A stretch of DNA of 64,000 bases from assembly GCF_014898815.1 (NCBI RefSeq), contig NW_026515523.1:124001-188000 (forward strand), read 5' to 3'. Made by a program: the position numbers and the translations under genes. This DNA is from Panonychus citri. Taxonomy: Eukaryota > Arthropoda > Arachnida > Trombidiformes > Tetranychidae. The stretch's first letter is position 1, and every line of letters starts with the position of its first letter. Below, one piece after another: positions 13,778 through 26,595 of this stretch. Below the pieces are notes generated by a model that was not told where the DNA came from, did no database searches, and saw only the letters and a program-made list of their open reading frames with translations.

Positions 13778-16700
13778 ATACATAAACTAAACATCCACTT
13801 TAATCATTGTCCCTTTTTTAATTCAATCCTTGATTGTCCTCATTCATTACAATCAATTCTGATACCTTTACAATTAACCTCTCTCATAATCTGAATCTTT
13901 ACCTTTATCTCAAGGGTATTAGAATATTATTATTATTATTAAGATTATCGGATGAATTTGTAACAATGAATTAATTTGATTTGGATTAATTCATTAATTG
14001 GTCCTATTGCGAGATTTTTGTTTTGATCTTTGATGTTTCAATATTTCAAGAATCTTTTTTCTTGTTCATGATAATGAACTTTTCATTTATATCTATTAAT
14101 ATATGAAACTATTTTTCTCTTTCTTTCAACTAATCATCATGATATTTTTTCATGTTAGTGAAATAATTTCATTAGTTAATTTGTGTTTTCCATGTTTCAT
14201 ACAATTCAGTATTCATCATCATTATGTATTATCATATTCAGATGATGAAGATGATCATCAACTAGTGAAGTATATTAAAAAAAAACAAGGAAGATGATGA
14301 TAATGAAGACAATCAGATAAACACACAGTTACATCATTATCTTGATTATGATTATCATGACTACTCTGGGAACCTTTAAGATCACTTCTATCCCATGGAA
14401 GATGAAGATCCTCATCATCATCATCATCATCATTGAGAAATAACTTGTCAAGGTCATGGCCGCCCCTTTGTCCAACAACAACAACAACAACAACAACAAG
14501 ATGATAATCAACATCATTATCATCCTCATAGTTTCAGTAAAATCTTTAATTCCTACAATGAATAAAAAAGAAAGAAGAAGAAAAAAATAATGATCATCAT
14601 TTAATATTAAACAGCGACGATAAAAATGACCTGAGAAATAAAGTTCGAGAATGACATTTAATCTTCATTATCTTCATTATCTTCCTCATCATCATCATCA
14701 TCCTTTTGTTTCCATGAAATTTAATAGAATTAAAAAAGATTATCTCATTATCTTCATCAACCCCTTTTCATCCTCATCTATTCAATGTAAAAACGGGATG
14801 AAGATAATGATGAAGATGATGAGGATGAAGATGAGGATGAGGAAGATGAAATTTTCATCTTCATCCTCATCGATTGCTATAGGTTAAGCTAAGAAGGCGG
14901 AGATTAAACAGAAACTGGTTACGCCTTTAAACTTACCTTTATATTTGTATTTAGTTTTCAAAGTCATTTGTTGATCAATATTCAAGAAGAGAGCCAATCA
15001 CAATTAAAGATAATTCAATTCTCAATCATGTTGATTACAATTAATGATTTTCTCCATTGATAATTATGCCTTTTTCTTATATATTATATATCAATTTTGA
15101 CCTATTTTCATGTTTTCAACGAAAACGATTAACAATAAAATTAATTTGCTTTACTTTTATTTCCTTCTTCCTAACTTGCAATTAATTATTCCAATTTAAA
15201 TTGTCCCTAACAATTAAATATCCATCATTTTTTTTCATATATATTTATTGATGAAAATTACGTTTCTCGCAAATATTATCAATCATTAAATCTGTTGATT
15301 GATTTACTTTTGACAATTTAATTCAAATTCATTAATTTTGAAAAGAAAACACTTTCCATTCAATTGATTATTTAATTCATTGAGAGATAATAAATAATCA
15401 AAAACAAGTTAATTGTCGTTGGTGAAAGTTGAGGGGAAAAAAAAGTTCTGAAACAATTTTCATTTCTTTTTACAGATTCGATGTTCATGAAATGATAATT
15501 GTAATCAGATCATTATTATTGTTATTATTGAGCATTTTAAATCATCAACTGATTATCAGAGTAATTTTATTATCATCATCATTATCATCAGGCTCATTTA
15601 AATTGTCTTCAAATACTATTACAATTATTACATTAGGAAAGGTTAATCATAACTTTCGAATCGAATTTGCTTCCCTTTCTCTTTCGTCTTAATGTTCTAA
15701 AAAAAGTTCTAACGTATATATAAATGTAAATATATTTTCTTGCAATTCATTTTGATCACAATTTTGTTAATGTTATTGTACTTATAATCCAATGTATACT
15801 CATCATCATCATCATGTGTTCATGGTTATTTGCACCTACATCATACATATAACATCAACATAATTGTGAGTTCCCACGGTGTAAAGTCGTCGGCGACCGG
15901 GCTAAGGTGTAACCTACCTGTAAGTCAAAACTTGAGTTTAGTTTATATCTTTCTGAGCACATTAACCCTCACATACAAGAAAAACACAGAATAACAATCA
16001 TCAAGTAGTAAACCGAAATACTCTGAGTTCAATTCATTGAAATATCGTTTAGGACTTTATGCCAACAACAACAACAACAACAGGAACAGGTTCAGAATTG
16101 AGGAGTAAATTTGACACGTTGAAACTTGGAAAATCATAGTAATAATAAGTTCTCACCAAAAGTCACCATGTTGTTCAGAGGGATGAAGAAGAAGAAGAAG
16201 AAGATGATGATGATGATGAGGAAGATTATCTTCATAATGTAATGGGTATTACCTTAGGTGTAAACTAATTGCTGGAATTGTTGTTCCTGGAACACCAGAA
16301 CAATGTAATCTCAATTGTAAATTGTCATCTGTAATTTAAATGTATAATCTAATAACAACAATCAAGATGATAAAGTTTAATAAACTTTATAATAATAAAG
16401 GGTTATGATGATGGTATTGTAATGATTATGTTGATTACCATGATTAAGATCACCTTTTTTTTAGCAAATTAACCATCGTCAAGTAACAATTGTTTCCAGT
16501 AGTTTAATTGTGATTATTAGTCTGTATCATAAAGGTAAGAAGAAAGTGAAATTGATAAGTAATTAGTATTTAATTGTTGTTGATTAAGGTTTTTCATTGA
16601 TAATTCAACTGATTGTTAAAGCTTATATGAATCTGTGTTTACATTAAATCAAATCATTTTACCTGGAGATTAACGTTTAATCAGTTAATTGATTTGATGT

Positions 16701-17786
16701 TGAATAGTTAACAATTATTTTAAATGATTAATTTGCGTGATTATAACAATCTATTAATAAGGTTATCATATATTCATAAATTGTTATCATCAGTTACTTA
16801 ATTTTTGGCAATTTATATTTACAGGAATGGTTGAAGAATCAGTGATAAACATTTTTCTTAATTAATTGTTAATTACCTTGAGTGTGTATTACTCTTGTAT
16901 ATTGAATGAATGATTTAATGATCACTTGAATAATCAGTTATCCATTTGTGTCATTCAATTATTGTTATGATCATTAATTATTATTTTCGAGGTTGATTAA
17001 AGATGGACTTGGTGAGATTCTAATCAATTTGTTGTTTGATTAATTTCTTCCTTGTTTTTTTATATTCCATCATGAAAAAGTTACATGGTTTAATGAATTC
17101 ATCAGAACTTTTTTTCTTCTTATTCCAAACACCATCATGTGCGTAAGCTCATGTTATCAACAAGTTTGTATCAGTAAACTGAATCAGAATGAAGAAAAAA
17201 ATGATAAGTATTAACAAAGGATTAGAATGAAAAAAGAAAACAAAAATGTTCTAAGTTACAATGAATTCGATGAATTTTTTTTCTCTTTACACTTTACCAT
17301 TGATTCTGTTGATTTTTTTGTCTGTTATTGCTTCTTTGATGGAAACATGATCATATTCCATGTACTAATTGAACGGAACTGAATGGATGATGAAAAAAAA
17401 AGAAGTGTTGATTGTTGGGTAATGATGATAAAAAGTGTAAATTGTTGATGATGTTTATGGGAATTGGGAAAAAATCATTGGAGTGAAAGGTTAATATTTT
17501 ATGATTGTTGATGTTGATCAACAACAATAATCAATCAATCAAGCAAATCACAGTCTCTCACAAAATTAATGATAATAATTGTATAATACAAAATAGATTT
17601 ACTGTACTTACAATAATATCAATTGTTTTTCGATTTTTTTTTTGTTCTCTGTTGTCTTTTCCTTTACAGACTTTTGTTATTGATCAACATTATCATCCTA
17701 AATCATCAAAGTTTATAGAAAACTGAAAAACAGTAACAATAATCAAGATCATATTGTGTTGATCGTTAGACGATAATTTGATTCTA
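13778..17786. other. Upstream region of the Su(H) gene; no other gene seen
   Basis: AT-rich with CAA repeats (14,473-14,499), GAT/GAA repeats near 14,800 and 16,190, and a short GC-richer patch near 15,868-15,925. A TTTACAG splice acceptor at about 17,663-17,669, followed by stop-containing sequence up to the ATG at 17,787, looks like a 5' untranslated exon of Su(H). Confidence 0.5.
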
Positions 17787-20700
17787 ATGATACCTAATCA
17801 GGTTCACGGTTCACCAAGTCCTTTATCGAAATCTGGTTTACCGAATGATGGTGTTGATGGTAATGGAGGTGGTGGGGGTAATAGCGACGATGATGGGACC
17901 AATTTAACGAGATCAAGTACGACAGGGACAATAATAACACCGATGCCTTCACAGGTTAACAAAGGAAAGACAACATCTCCATTAGTTTCAGTAACTGCAT
18001 CATCAACGACTGGAACAATTTCTGGTGTAGTTGGTAGTTTCAACAGAGAAATCATGAGACAATATATTCGTGAGCGTAAAGAGATGAAAATAGTTATATT
18101 ACATGCAAAGGTCGCCCAAAAATCTTATGGAAACGAGAAGCGATTCTTTTGTCCACCTCCATGTATTTATCTCTATGGTCAAGGTTGGTCACATAGACAA
18201 CAGCAAATGATACAAGCTGGACAATCAGAATCATCAACACAAATTTGTGCCTTCATCGGAATCGGTAATTCAGACCAAGAAATGCAACAATTAGATTTCA
18301 ATGGAAAGGTAATTAGCTCAATTCTTTCATTTCCATTTTCCAATATTTCCAATTTCCAATTTCATTCTTGATATTGATCCATTCCATTTTCTCATTGACC
18401 ATTGTCCATTGTCCACCCAATCGTCCGATTGTCCAGAACTTTTGTGCAGCCAAAACTCTGTATATAAGTGATTCAGATAAACGAAAACATTTCATGTTAT
18501 CGGTGAAAATGTTTTATGCAAATGCCGACGATATTGGTGTTTTCTATTCCAAACGGATTAAGGTCATTTCCAAACCCTCCAAGAAGAAACAATCACTTAA
18601 GAATGCAGATTGTAAGTAACGACTGATTAATTGATCGAATACTCGATGATTAGTGATTAATTATTGTTCTTGTTATTATCTATTCCATCCTGTTCATAAT
18701 CATCAGTGTGTATAGCATCGGGAACAAAAGTAGCCTTGTTCAATCGACTTCGATCTCAAACAGTCTCAACTCGTTATCTTCATGTTGAAAACAATAATTT
18801 TCATGCGAGTTCATCTCAATGGGGAGCATTTACAATTCATTTACGTGAGTATATTAATCACTTTACAATATAAAAACAACAAGAAAATGAAACTAAACTT
18901 TTGTTTTCTTGTCACAAATCACAATCAATTTGTCACCAAGATTGTCATTTTCATTGCATTTATCTGAATCTTTACCGAACTCAATAAATGATGACAGTTA
19001 ACATAACATAAATTGTTACCTTTCAAATGTTGATATTTACCTGTAACTTGTTGATTTGTCCTTTACCAGTGTCAACGATGAATTAGATTGGTAACAATTT
19101 GTCCGATCAAGAGATAACCATAAGATTAATTGAGATGATTAACCTTGAAGGAAGATTTCATGTCATTTTTTTCATTCTTTTTTTACATGTTTGCTGAAAT
19201 CAAATGAAATTTGTTTTCATGAGAATTCAATGTTTCCATATTGGATAATTGAGCTTAATTGTAGCAATTTATAAACATCGTACTCTTAATGAAACATTTT
19301 CCATTCGTGTGATCGGTTCAAACAAATGACATACACTGATCATTATCAGATGATTATTTCTTCTTAATCCTAATCCAGATTAGTTAAAATTATATCTCAG
19401 GTTGTTTTAATCACTAATCCAAATGATTTAACGCTTATCCACATTTTTCTTCATCTTGATTTGAATTATCTTATTTTTCAATCAATTCTTTGGGTCTCCT
19501 TGATTTCTCATTGTAAATGTTTGTATTACTTTCATTATCTTTAAATATCTTCGGGTGAATCGCTCATCATGGTGGATGTTGATTCAGTTGATGACAACGA
19601 ATCGGAATCTGAGGAATTCACAGTTCGAGATGGTTATATTCATTATGGATCAACGGTGAAACTTGTTTGCTCCGTGACTGGAATGGCCTTACCAAGATTG
19701 GTAATTCGTAAGGTAGACAAGCAAAATGCTCTATTAGATGCCGATGATCCAGTTTCCCAATTACATAAATGTGCCTTTTACATGAAAGATACCGAGAGAA
19801 TGTATCTCTGTTTATCTCAGGAAAGGATAATCCAATTCCAGGCAACACCCTGTCCAAAGGAACCAAACAAAGAAGTGATCACCGATGGTGCTTCATGGAC
19901 AATAATTAGCACCGATAAAGCTGAATACACTTTTACCCATGGGAATGGCCTTACAGATCAAATTGGAACAATCAACTCAACAGGTCCAGTTAGTCCAGTT
20001 CCAATTGTAAATAACCTTAATCTTAACGGTGGAGGTGAAGTTGCCATGTTGGAATTGACTGGCGAAAATTTTACCGAAAATTTGAAAGTTTGGTTTGCAG
20101 ACGTGGAAACGGAAACGTTTTTCAGGTAAACAAAGAAAAAAAAAGAAAAATATCACAAGCAAATGTTTTACAACTTCCATTTCTCTCACAAGACTCATAA
20201 GTCTCTTCTTCATCTTTACTCTCTGATCACAACAAATCAACAATTAGCAAAAGATAACAATCAGACTAACACTTTCCATAGAGCAAAAAATTACTTTAAA
20301 TACTAAACAACATCAAAATTTTCTCAAGCAACCGTAGCCGAAAGGTTACAGTCTTGAACTTAGTTCTCGACATCACGGGTTCAATCCCGGGTCGCTTTCT
20401 AATACAAATGAATTTAAACTCAAATGTAAACAAACAAACGAAAAACTTAAAACTGACAAACAAACAAAAACGAAATTTAAATGATGAATCTTAAACGATG
20501 ATAATTTAAACAAAACCCCTTTTTGTTGTTTTTTTTCGTTGGTCAATTGAATTGAATTTTTGCTTTTTCTTTTGTTACGCTGTTTAGATGTCAAGAGAGT
20601 ATTTTATGTGTGGTACCTCAGGCATCAGAATTTCGTGAAGAATATGAATGGATTCGTCATCCAACCCAAGTACCAATTTCTTTGGTTCGTGAAGATGGGA

Positions 20701-21122
20701 TAATCTATGCAACCGGATTAACTTTCACTTATACACCTGAACCTGGTCCTAGGCAATCATGTCCTTCTGAACTGGACACAATTAACAATGTTGATTCAAT
20801 TGTTAGACCAGTAAATCAATCGGAATATTCTGGACATTCACCATCTCATCAACAGCAGCAGCATCACAATACTCATAACCATCATCATCAAGTTCACCAT
20901 CAACAACAACAACAACAATTACATCAAAATATTCAACATTCTCCTCATACTCAACATGGTTATCAATTGAATCAATTGGATTCTCATGATCATCATCAAT
21001 CTCAACCACAACCACAGCATCAACATCATCTTAACCATTCCCATCAATCAACAATCGCTCACCCTGGTTCACCTCCATCCCTTGTGCACCAAGTGAGTCC
21101 ATTAAATCAAGCAAAATTCTAA
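17787..21122 (+). CDS. Su(H): Suppressor of Hairless (RBPJ/CSL), Notch pathway transcription factor
   Basis: DNA-binding effector of Notch signalling: a repressor that becomes an activator when bound by the Notch intracellular domain. Five exons in consistent phase: 17,787-18,308; 18,437-18,611; 18,707-18,844; 19,588-20,125; 20,588-21,122; 635 codons. The core is near-invariant across animals. HAKVAQKSYGNEKRFFCPPP and AFIGIGNSDQEMQQ mark the N-terminal Rel-like DNA-binding domain (from about residue 84). [31 protein letters not shown] and WTIISTDKAEYTF mark the beta-trefoil. AMLELTGENF through FTYTPEPGPR marks the C-terminal Rel-like domain. The first 80 residues are Gly/Ser/Asp/Thr-rich. The last 110 are unusually His/Gln-rich. 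Exon 4 starts at the acceptor GATTCAG, giving HLLDDNESESEE as in other RBPJ proteins. A consensus donor (CACCAA/GTGAGT) inside the last exon at 21,092 suggests an alternative C-terminus. Confidence 0.97.
20327..20396 (+). tRNA. tRNA-like sequence in Su(H) intron 4 (probable pseudogene or SINE head)
   Basis: A 70-base cloverleaf-like segment. The acceptor stem AGCAACC/GGTCGCT has one A-C mismatch. The D-arm-like hairpin is AGCC-GAAA-GGTT. The anticodon arm has loop CTTAGTT (TAG at 20,361-20,363) on an imperfect stem. The T arm is a 4-bp CGGG/CCCG stem with a six-base TTCAAT loop, one short of normal. TAGCCGAAAGG resembles an A box and GGGTTCAATCC a B box. The mismatches make a functional tRNA-Leu unlikely. 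Confidence 0.4.
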
Positions 21123-21525
21123 TTGTCAACAATTTGTTTCCCTAATTAGTGACAACTTTTTGTTTCTGTTAACCTAGTCCTCTTTCTCACCGAACATGAT
21201 AATACCAATAGTAGATGAATAGTAAATGTTCACCTAATATCCACCCCACCGACCGTCCCTCTTTCTCCTCCTCCTACACACCTTCATTCATCATCACCCC
21301 ACTCTCACTCTCTCACTCACTCACTCACTCTCTCTCTCTCTCTACTTAAAAGGGTCAATATCTCTATGGGAAAAAATATTTTTACTCAAGTGAATCCGAT
21401 TGGATCAATGAATTTGGTTACTTCTTATATTCTTTGTTTTCATCATGTTTTAATTAATGTCCAAGTTAATTAACCTGAAAGTGAAAACTATATTTTAGAA
21501 GTCTAATTGTTGATTACAATCAATT

Positions 21526-21557
<32 letters not shown>

Positions 21558-22967
21558 CCTTCCAATGTACTAAAAACACAAATATACAGAAATAGAGATT
21601 AACTATTAGTATTACGTTTGAGTGTTCATGCCTTCTTGATTAATACAATGAAAATTAACAGTTAGATAATCATTGGTGAGAATAAATTTTTCTCTCTCTC
21701 TCTCTCCTTGCATAATCATAGTAAATGAATAATTGGTTATCATCCACAGGGTCATTGAGATTTAACTTACGATTGTTGCGTTTATTTACAAGTAATCAAA
21801 CAATCGTGAGTAAATGAAAATAATAACCTTGTGATGATAATCTAAATTGATGTCATTAATTAATCGTCATCTCTCCCCCCTTTTCCACCCACAATCTGTA
21901 ATAATCAATCAATCAAATTAACTATCCCACAACAATAATAATGATGATGAATAAAATATTCGCGAACTGTTCAATCACGCAATTAGATTCCCATAGAGTC
22001 AGTGATTTACCGTTAACGTTTAAACAGTTAATTTTTTTTTCCTTCCCTTTTCAATAATCAATATTAATTATTGAAGAAAATGACCACAATCAATCCTCGT
22101 CATTAATCAAATTTAATTCTAATTCAATTTACTTTTTTTTTCTCATAAGGTCCAAAACTGTCTTGAGAATACATTTAATGGGTAAGTCGAATCAATTTTC
22201 TATGTTAATTAATTGTCACCGGATTTCCTGATCACAATTATGACTGATTACATGATGAATTTTTAATCACAATTTAGATATTATATTCTGAGAGATTTTA
22301 TTATTGTCTTTAATTAATTAGCTCCAATTAATTAAAGTCAATTACCCTGTTAAATGTGATATTCAGAATTGAATTGTTCAGGAAATTAAGACATTAACGA
22401 ATAACAATTAAGATTTTTTTTCTCTCAATATCAAGATAATTAATAATTTTTCGGTTTTCTTTTAATTAAATGTTTGTTCTTGTTTTATTTTTCTGTTAAT
22501 TTCTTTCTGTGTTTTATATTATATCAGGAGTAAATTATTCAAATTAATTTAGTCAAAATAGTTAATTAACTTTAATCAGAACTAAATGATTGGTGTGTGA
22601 AAAAAGTAATTAAAACATGTACAGTTATCATTTACTGTATATATGGAAGGAGCTATTAAACATTACAAATTACACTTCCTCATTAAGAATACAATTAAAA
22701 CAATGGTCAATCAAAGAGTTAATTTAACAGATTAACAGTTTTGCTGGCAATTAACCAAATGATTCCTTGTACATATTATTATTATTATTGTCTTTACGAA
22801 CGTTAAATTAAAAAAGTAAAACGTTTAATTGTTGATAATTTTTAATTCACTCATGGGAATGTCAATACGTGACGAAGATACAAGTTGCACGTTAACTAAT
22901 CATCATCATCTCTCATTTAATAACAATTAACTAACTTTTTTTCTGTTCTATTATCCTTTTTCTCTAG
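21123..22967 (+). other. Su(H) 3' region or last intron
   Basis: Contains CTCA/CT repeats (about 21,302-21,343 and 21,533-21,557) and AT-rich sequence. It would be an intron if the donor at 21,092 is joined to the acceptor at 22,967; otherwise it is 3' untranslated or intergenic. Confidence 0.5.
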
Positions 22968-23520
22968 GCATCTCTACCTATTGGATCAACAACAACAACA
23001 ACAAGCCCAACATTCAACTGCTCAACTTCAATCTTCATCATCTTCATCATCATCATCATCGACAACATCATCTGATCATGCAAATCATCAAAACAATCAG
23101 CAACAATCAAATCATTTACTATCAACTACTGATCACCAAAGAGCTCAACAACAACAACAATCGGAACAATCAATTATTGATTCATCTTCATCCAATCAAC
23201 ATTTTCATCATCAGTCATCTTTACCCTCCCCACCTCCTCTGTTAACCCACCATCCGCATCCTCATCCTCATCACTCACCTAATCATATTGTAAATCATCA
23301 TCATTCATCTTCACACCATTTTGCAATGATGTCTCGATTTTCAGGTGATAATAATTTAAGATCTGATGTTCTAAATCATTCCAATTCTAATCATCAGCAT
23401 TTTCAAAAAACTAATTATCGATCTCATCCTTACTTTGTACCCGGACACGGAAATCACTCTTCGCCCTCTCATCATCATCATCATCATCATCACTCTCATC
23501 CACATTTACAAGCACTTTAA
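22968..23520 (+). CDS. Putative His/Gln/Ser-rich exon downstream of Su(H)
   Basis: After a clear polypyrimidine acceptor (TTTTTCTCTAG ending at 22,967) a frame stays open for 183 codons to a TAA at 23,518. It encodes Gln, Ser and His runs, a Pro-rich patch and less repetitive stretches such as RSHPYFVPGHGN. Its compositional style matches the Su(H) C-terminal tail. This frame needs a phase-2 donor, and I find none in the last Su(H) exon. The phase-0 donor at 21,092 would instead read a different 35-codon tail ending at 23,075. So this may be an alternative Su(H) terminal exon, part of an unseen gene, or a repeat-driven open frame in the 3' UTR. Confidence 0.35.
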
Positions 23521-24649
23521 TGAATTGAACGGTTGATTGTCTGCATACATATCGATAAAATAATCAAATAATTAGACTGAAAACAAATCATATGTTTATT
23601 ATCAATCGTCTTTCATCAATTTTATCACATTAATACTCACCAATAATTCAACAATTAACAAAATCACACAACTTATTAGCTAATTTTCACAATTTATCTG
23701 CATATCTTTTCAATTTAACAACAGAGCAAAAATATAAATCAAATCATGTTCTACCCTTTAAATTGTTATCAATTAACTCTGTAATCAACAATATTTAATT
23801 ATCATATATAAATCATCATTAAGGATCACAGGGAAATCTGAATACCTATGGAAAAAATCAAAGTGGAATCGAAAAAGATTATCATGATTATCAACGTAAA
23901 AGTTGATCAACTATCGGCACAATTTAAACCACAATGCAAATTATCGTCTTAATCATCACGAAAAAAAAAGATCAATTGTACTTAACAATTTAACGAATTG
24001 CAAAAATCACTTCTTTTAATTATTCCTGTGATATTGAACCACAAATAACATTTTTCTGTTCTAATCTTTAATTGTTCCCAATTGTAATAAGAGAAAAAAG
24101 TTCCAATCAACCAAGACAATCTCATCTAAATTTCAATTCCAATAAAATCATTTATCTCTTTCCTCAATCCACACCAATCCTAAATTAACTCAATAATTAA
24201 ATCAGTGTATCAACACCAATTACCAATTTAAAGCAATAAAACCAAATCAAATTAAATCCATAGCAAAGATTGAATAACAATCTAATTGAATCGAAGTGGC
24301 GAATTGTAAAATCATACAAAGCAAAAGTCTAAACAAAAATAAAATAAATTAAAAAAAAATCTTATCTTCAACAAACGACGAACTGTGATCTGAATTGATT
24401 AATTAATTAATTGGATTTAAATGATTATTGGAATTTTTTTCTTTCTTTATGGTTAATTGGTATTCGAATTTGGCGCTTTTCTTTGTGCGCATGTTTTCCG
24501 CTGAGTCATGAGATTGTTGATTTTTGTTTAATGAATTTTGAGAGTTTATTAAGTAAAAGATTAATTAATTTTTTTCTAATCATTTAATTGTTTGATTTTC
24601 TCTTTACTTTCTATCAGTTAATTGTGATCAACTTTGTTCTCTAACTGTC
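23521..24649. other. Intergenic, with the Psma6 promoter at its right end
   Basis: AT-rich with no coding signal. The last about 200 bases before the ATG at 24,650 should hold the proteasome gene promoter and 5' UTR. Confidence 0.5.
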
Positions 24650-25484
24650 ATGGCACGAACAAGTAGTGCAGGTTTTGATCGTCATATTACAATCTTCTCA
24701 CCGGAAGGTCGATTGTATCAAGTTGAATATGCTTTTAAGGCTATTAATCAATCGGGTGTTACATCGGTTGGTCTTAAAGGTAAGAATAATGTTGTAGTGG
24801 TTACACAGAAAAAGATTCCTGATAAATTGTTGGATCCAACCAGTGTTAGTTCACTTTATCGTATAACACCTCACATTGGCTGTGTTATCACTGGTCTTGT
24901 ACCTGATTCTCAATCTCAAGCTCAACGAGCTCGATATGAGGCTGCTAACTTTAAATATCAATATGGTTATGATATTCCGGTAGAATTGTTGACCAAACGA
25001 ATGGCTGATATTGCCCAAGTATATACACAAAATGCTGAGATGAGACCCTTGGGTACTAGTTGTATTTTCATCTCTTATGAGGATGGGCAACCTCTTCTTT
25101 ATAAAACTGATCCTGCTGGATATTATTGTGGATACAAAGGTAAAAAATTTGCTTCTTCTTTTTTTCCCCGATTTTGTCTTCTTCTTTGAGATCTAATTCT
25201 AATTGTATATTTTCTGTTCTCTATTCTCTTTGTATTTAGGATGTGCTGTTGGTGTTAAATCTGTCGAGGTCTCCAATTATCTAGAGAAGAAACTTAAAAA
25301 GAAAACAGATCATGATGCAGATGCAACCATTAGATTGGCAATGGCTGCTCTTTCAACGTCTTTAGGAATTGATTTCAAATCAAGTGAACTTGAAGTTGGG
25401 GTTATCGATGAAAGTGAAAAATTTACCATCTTAACTGAATCGGAAATTGAAGCCCATCTTACAGCAGTTGCTGAGAAAGATTAA
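24650..25484 (+). CDS. Psma6: 20S proteasome subunit alpha type-6
   Basis: Structural alpha-ring subunit of the 20S proteasome. Two exons, 24,650-25,139 and 25,240-25,484 (phase-1 join inside a Gly codon), encode 244 residues, the normal family length. The N-terminus SSAGFDRHITIFSPEGRLYQ is the diagnostic alpha-subunit signature whose tail contributes to the gate. QVEYAFKAIN, QRARYEAANFKYQYGYDIPV, ADIAQVYTQNAEMRPLG and DPAGYYCGYKG match alpha-6 specifically, and the C-terminus is a typical charged helix ending in AEKD. As an alpha subunit it lacks the N-terminal catalytic Thr of beta subunits. An AATAAA signal lies near 25,566. Confidence 0.97.
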
Positions 25485-26595
25485 CCATCCTAACTAGAAG
25501 AAGAAATTAAATTTTGTCTTTTATATACTTTTTCCTGGCAATCAAGAAAAGATTTACCGAAAGCCAATAAATTCAATCTTTCAAGAGAGATTTGGTTATT
25601 TGTCATCGAACCAGTTATTATATTTTCATTTTCAAGATCAAGTTTCGGGTTAACAAGACGCGAGAACAAAATTTTAACGGACTAATAATAAGCAAAAAAA
25701 AGAAAAGTACAAAATTTAGAATCGACAAGTTAACTTATTGTATCAACATTTTCTGCTAATCTTTAGATCAAAAATCAACAAAAACATCAACAAAGGTGAA
25801 CACATAGGAAGGAGGAAAAATCAGAGAAACAATTAATGTATATTTCCTGTTATTCAACAAGTTAAATTGATTTGAACCAGAAAAGAAAACACCATTGGAA
25901 ATAAATTACCTTTGATAGTTGGACATCAGCTGATGAAAAAAAAATCAGAATTGAACAAAATTATCCTTTGCCATTTTTGATTACGGAAGTTTGGTTGAGT
26001 GATCCTTTTATGTATATTCATATTTAGCATCATTGTTACCTGTTGTTGCTGTTATTGTTGATTTTTGTTACTCAACTTGAAGCTCATCATGATTCTGGAA
26101 GCAATTATATAGTCAATTCATCACCATCATCATTATATTGTAATAATTTAATTCATTCAATATTTTCTGTTTCGCATTTAACAACATGGTTCGTTGATTG
26201 TCCTTGCGTATCTTTCGGTGTTGGTTATTGGGTGAGAACAGAAAAAAAGTTTGTAAAAGAGAAGCAGAGACGAGAGAGAGAGAGAGAGAATCTTTTGTGT
26301 GTCATCAATTTGATCACAATTAAAGGAAGATAAAAGGAAGAAGAAGACAATCAAGTCCAGCCCTTGGAAAGAGATGAAAAAAATTCAATCAAATGATGAT
26401 ATTCATTTGGAGAGATTTCTGTCTTTCATCAGCAACAATCAACTTTTACTTTTCTAAATTGTAACCATAATGTCACCAAAATTGTCGCCATCTTAATTTA
26501 CTCAATATTCATTGATAATATGAGTTAATTTTTTTTGTTTCAATCAAATGATTTGGTTCATTTTCATATTGTAATTAAGAGTTACCTTTAAGACC
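25485..26595. other. Intergenic and 5' region of the esterase-like gene
   Basis: Holds the proteasome gene 3' UTR and a short GA run near 26,273. A 96-codon open frame at 26,043-26,333 has a hydrophobic start but no in-frame ATG, so I do not call it. Confidence 0.5.

Noticed and set aside
17778..17786. Start of the Su(H) frame nine bases before the ATG
   Set aside because: That start is TTG. The first real ATG is at 17,787 and the upstream exon contains stops.
20803..21015. Acidic minus-strand frame opposite Su(H)
   Set aside because: Complement of the His/Gln codon repeats of the Su(H) tail.
26043..26333. Signal-peptide-like 96-codon frame upstream of the esterase-like gene
   Set aside because: No in-frame ATG before a stop, and it ends in a GA repeat.
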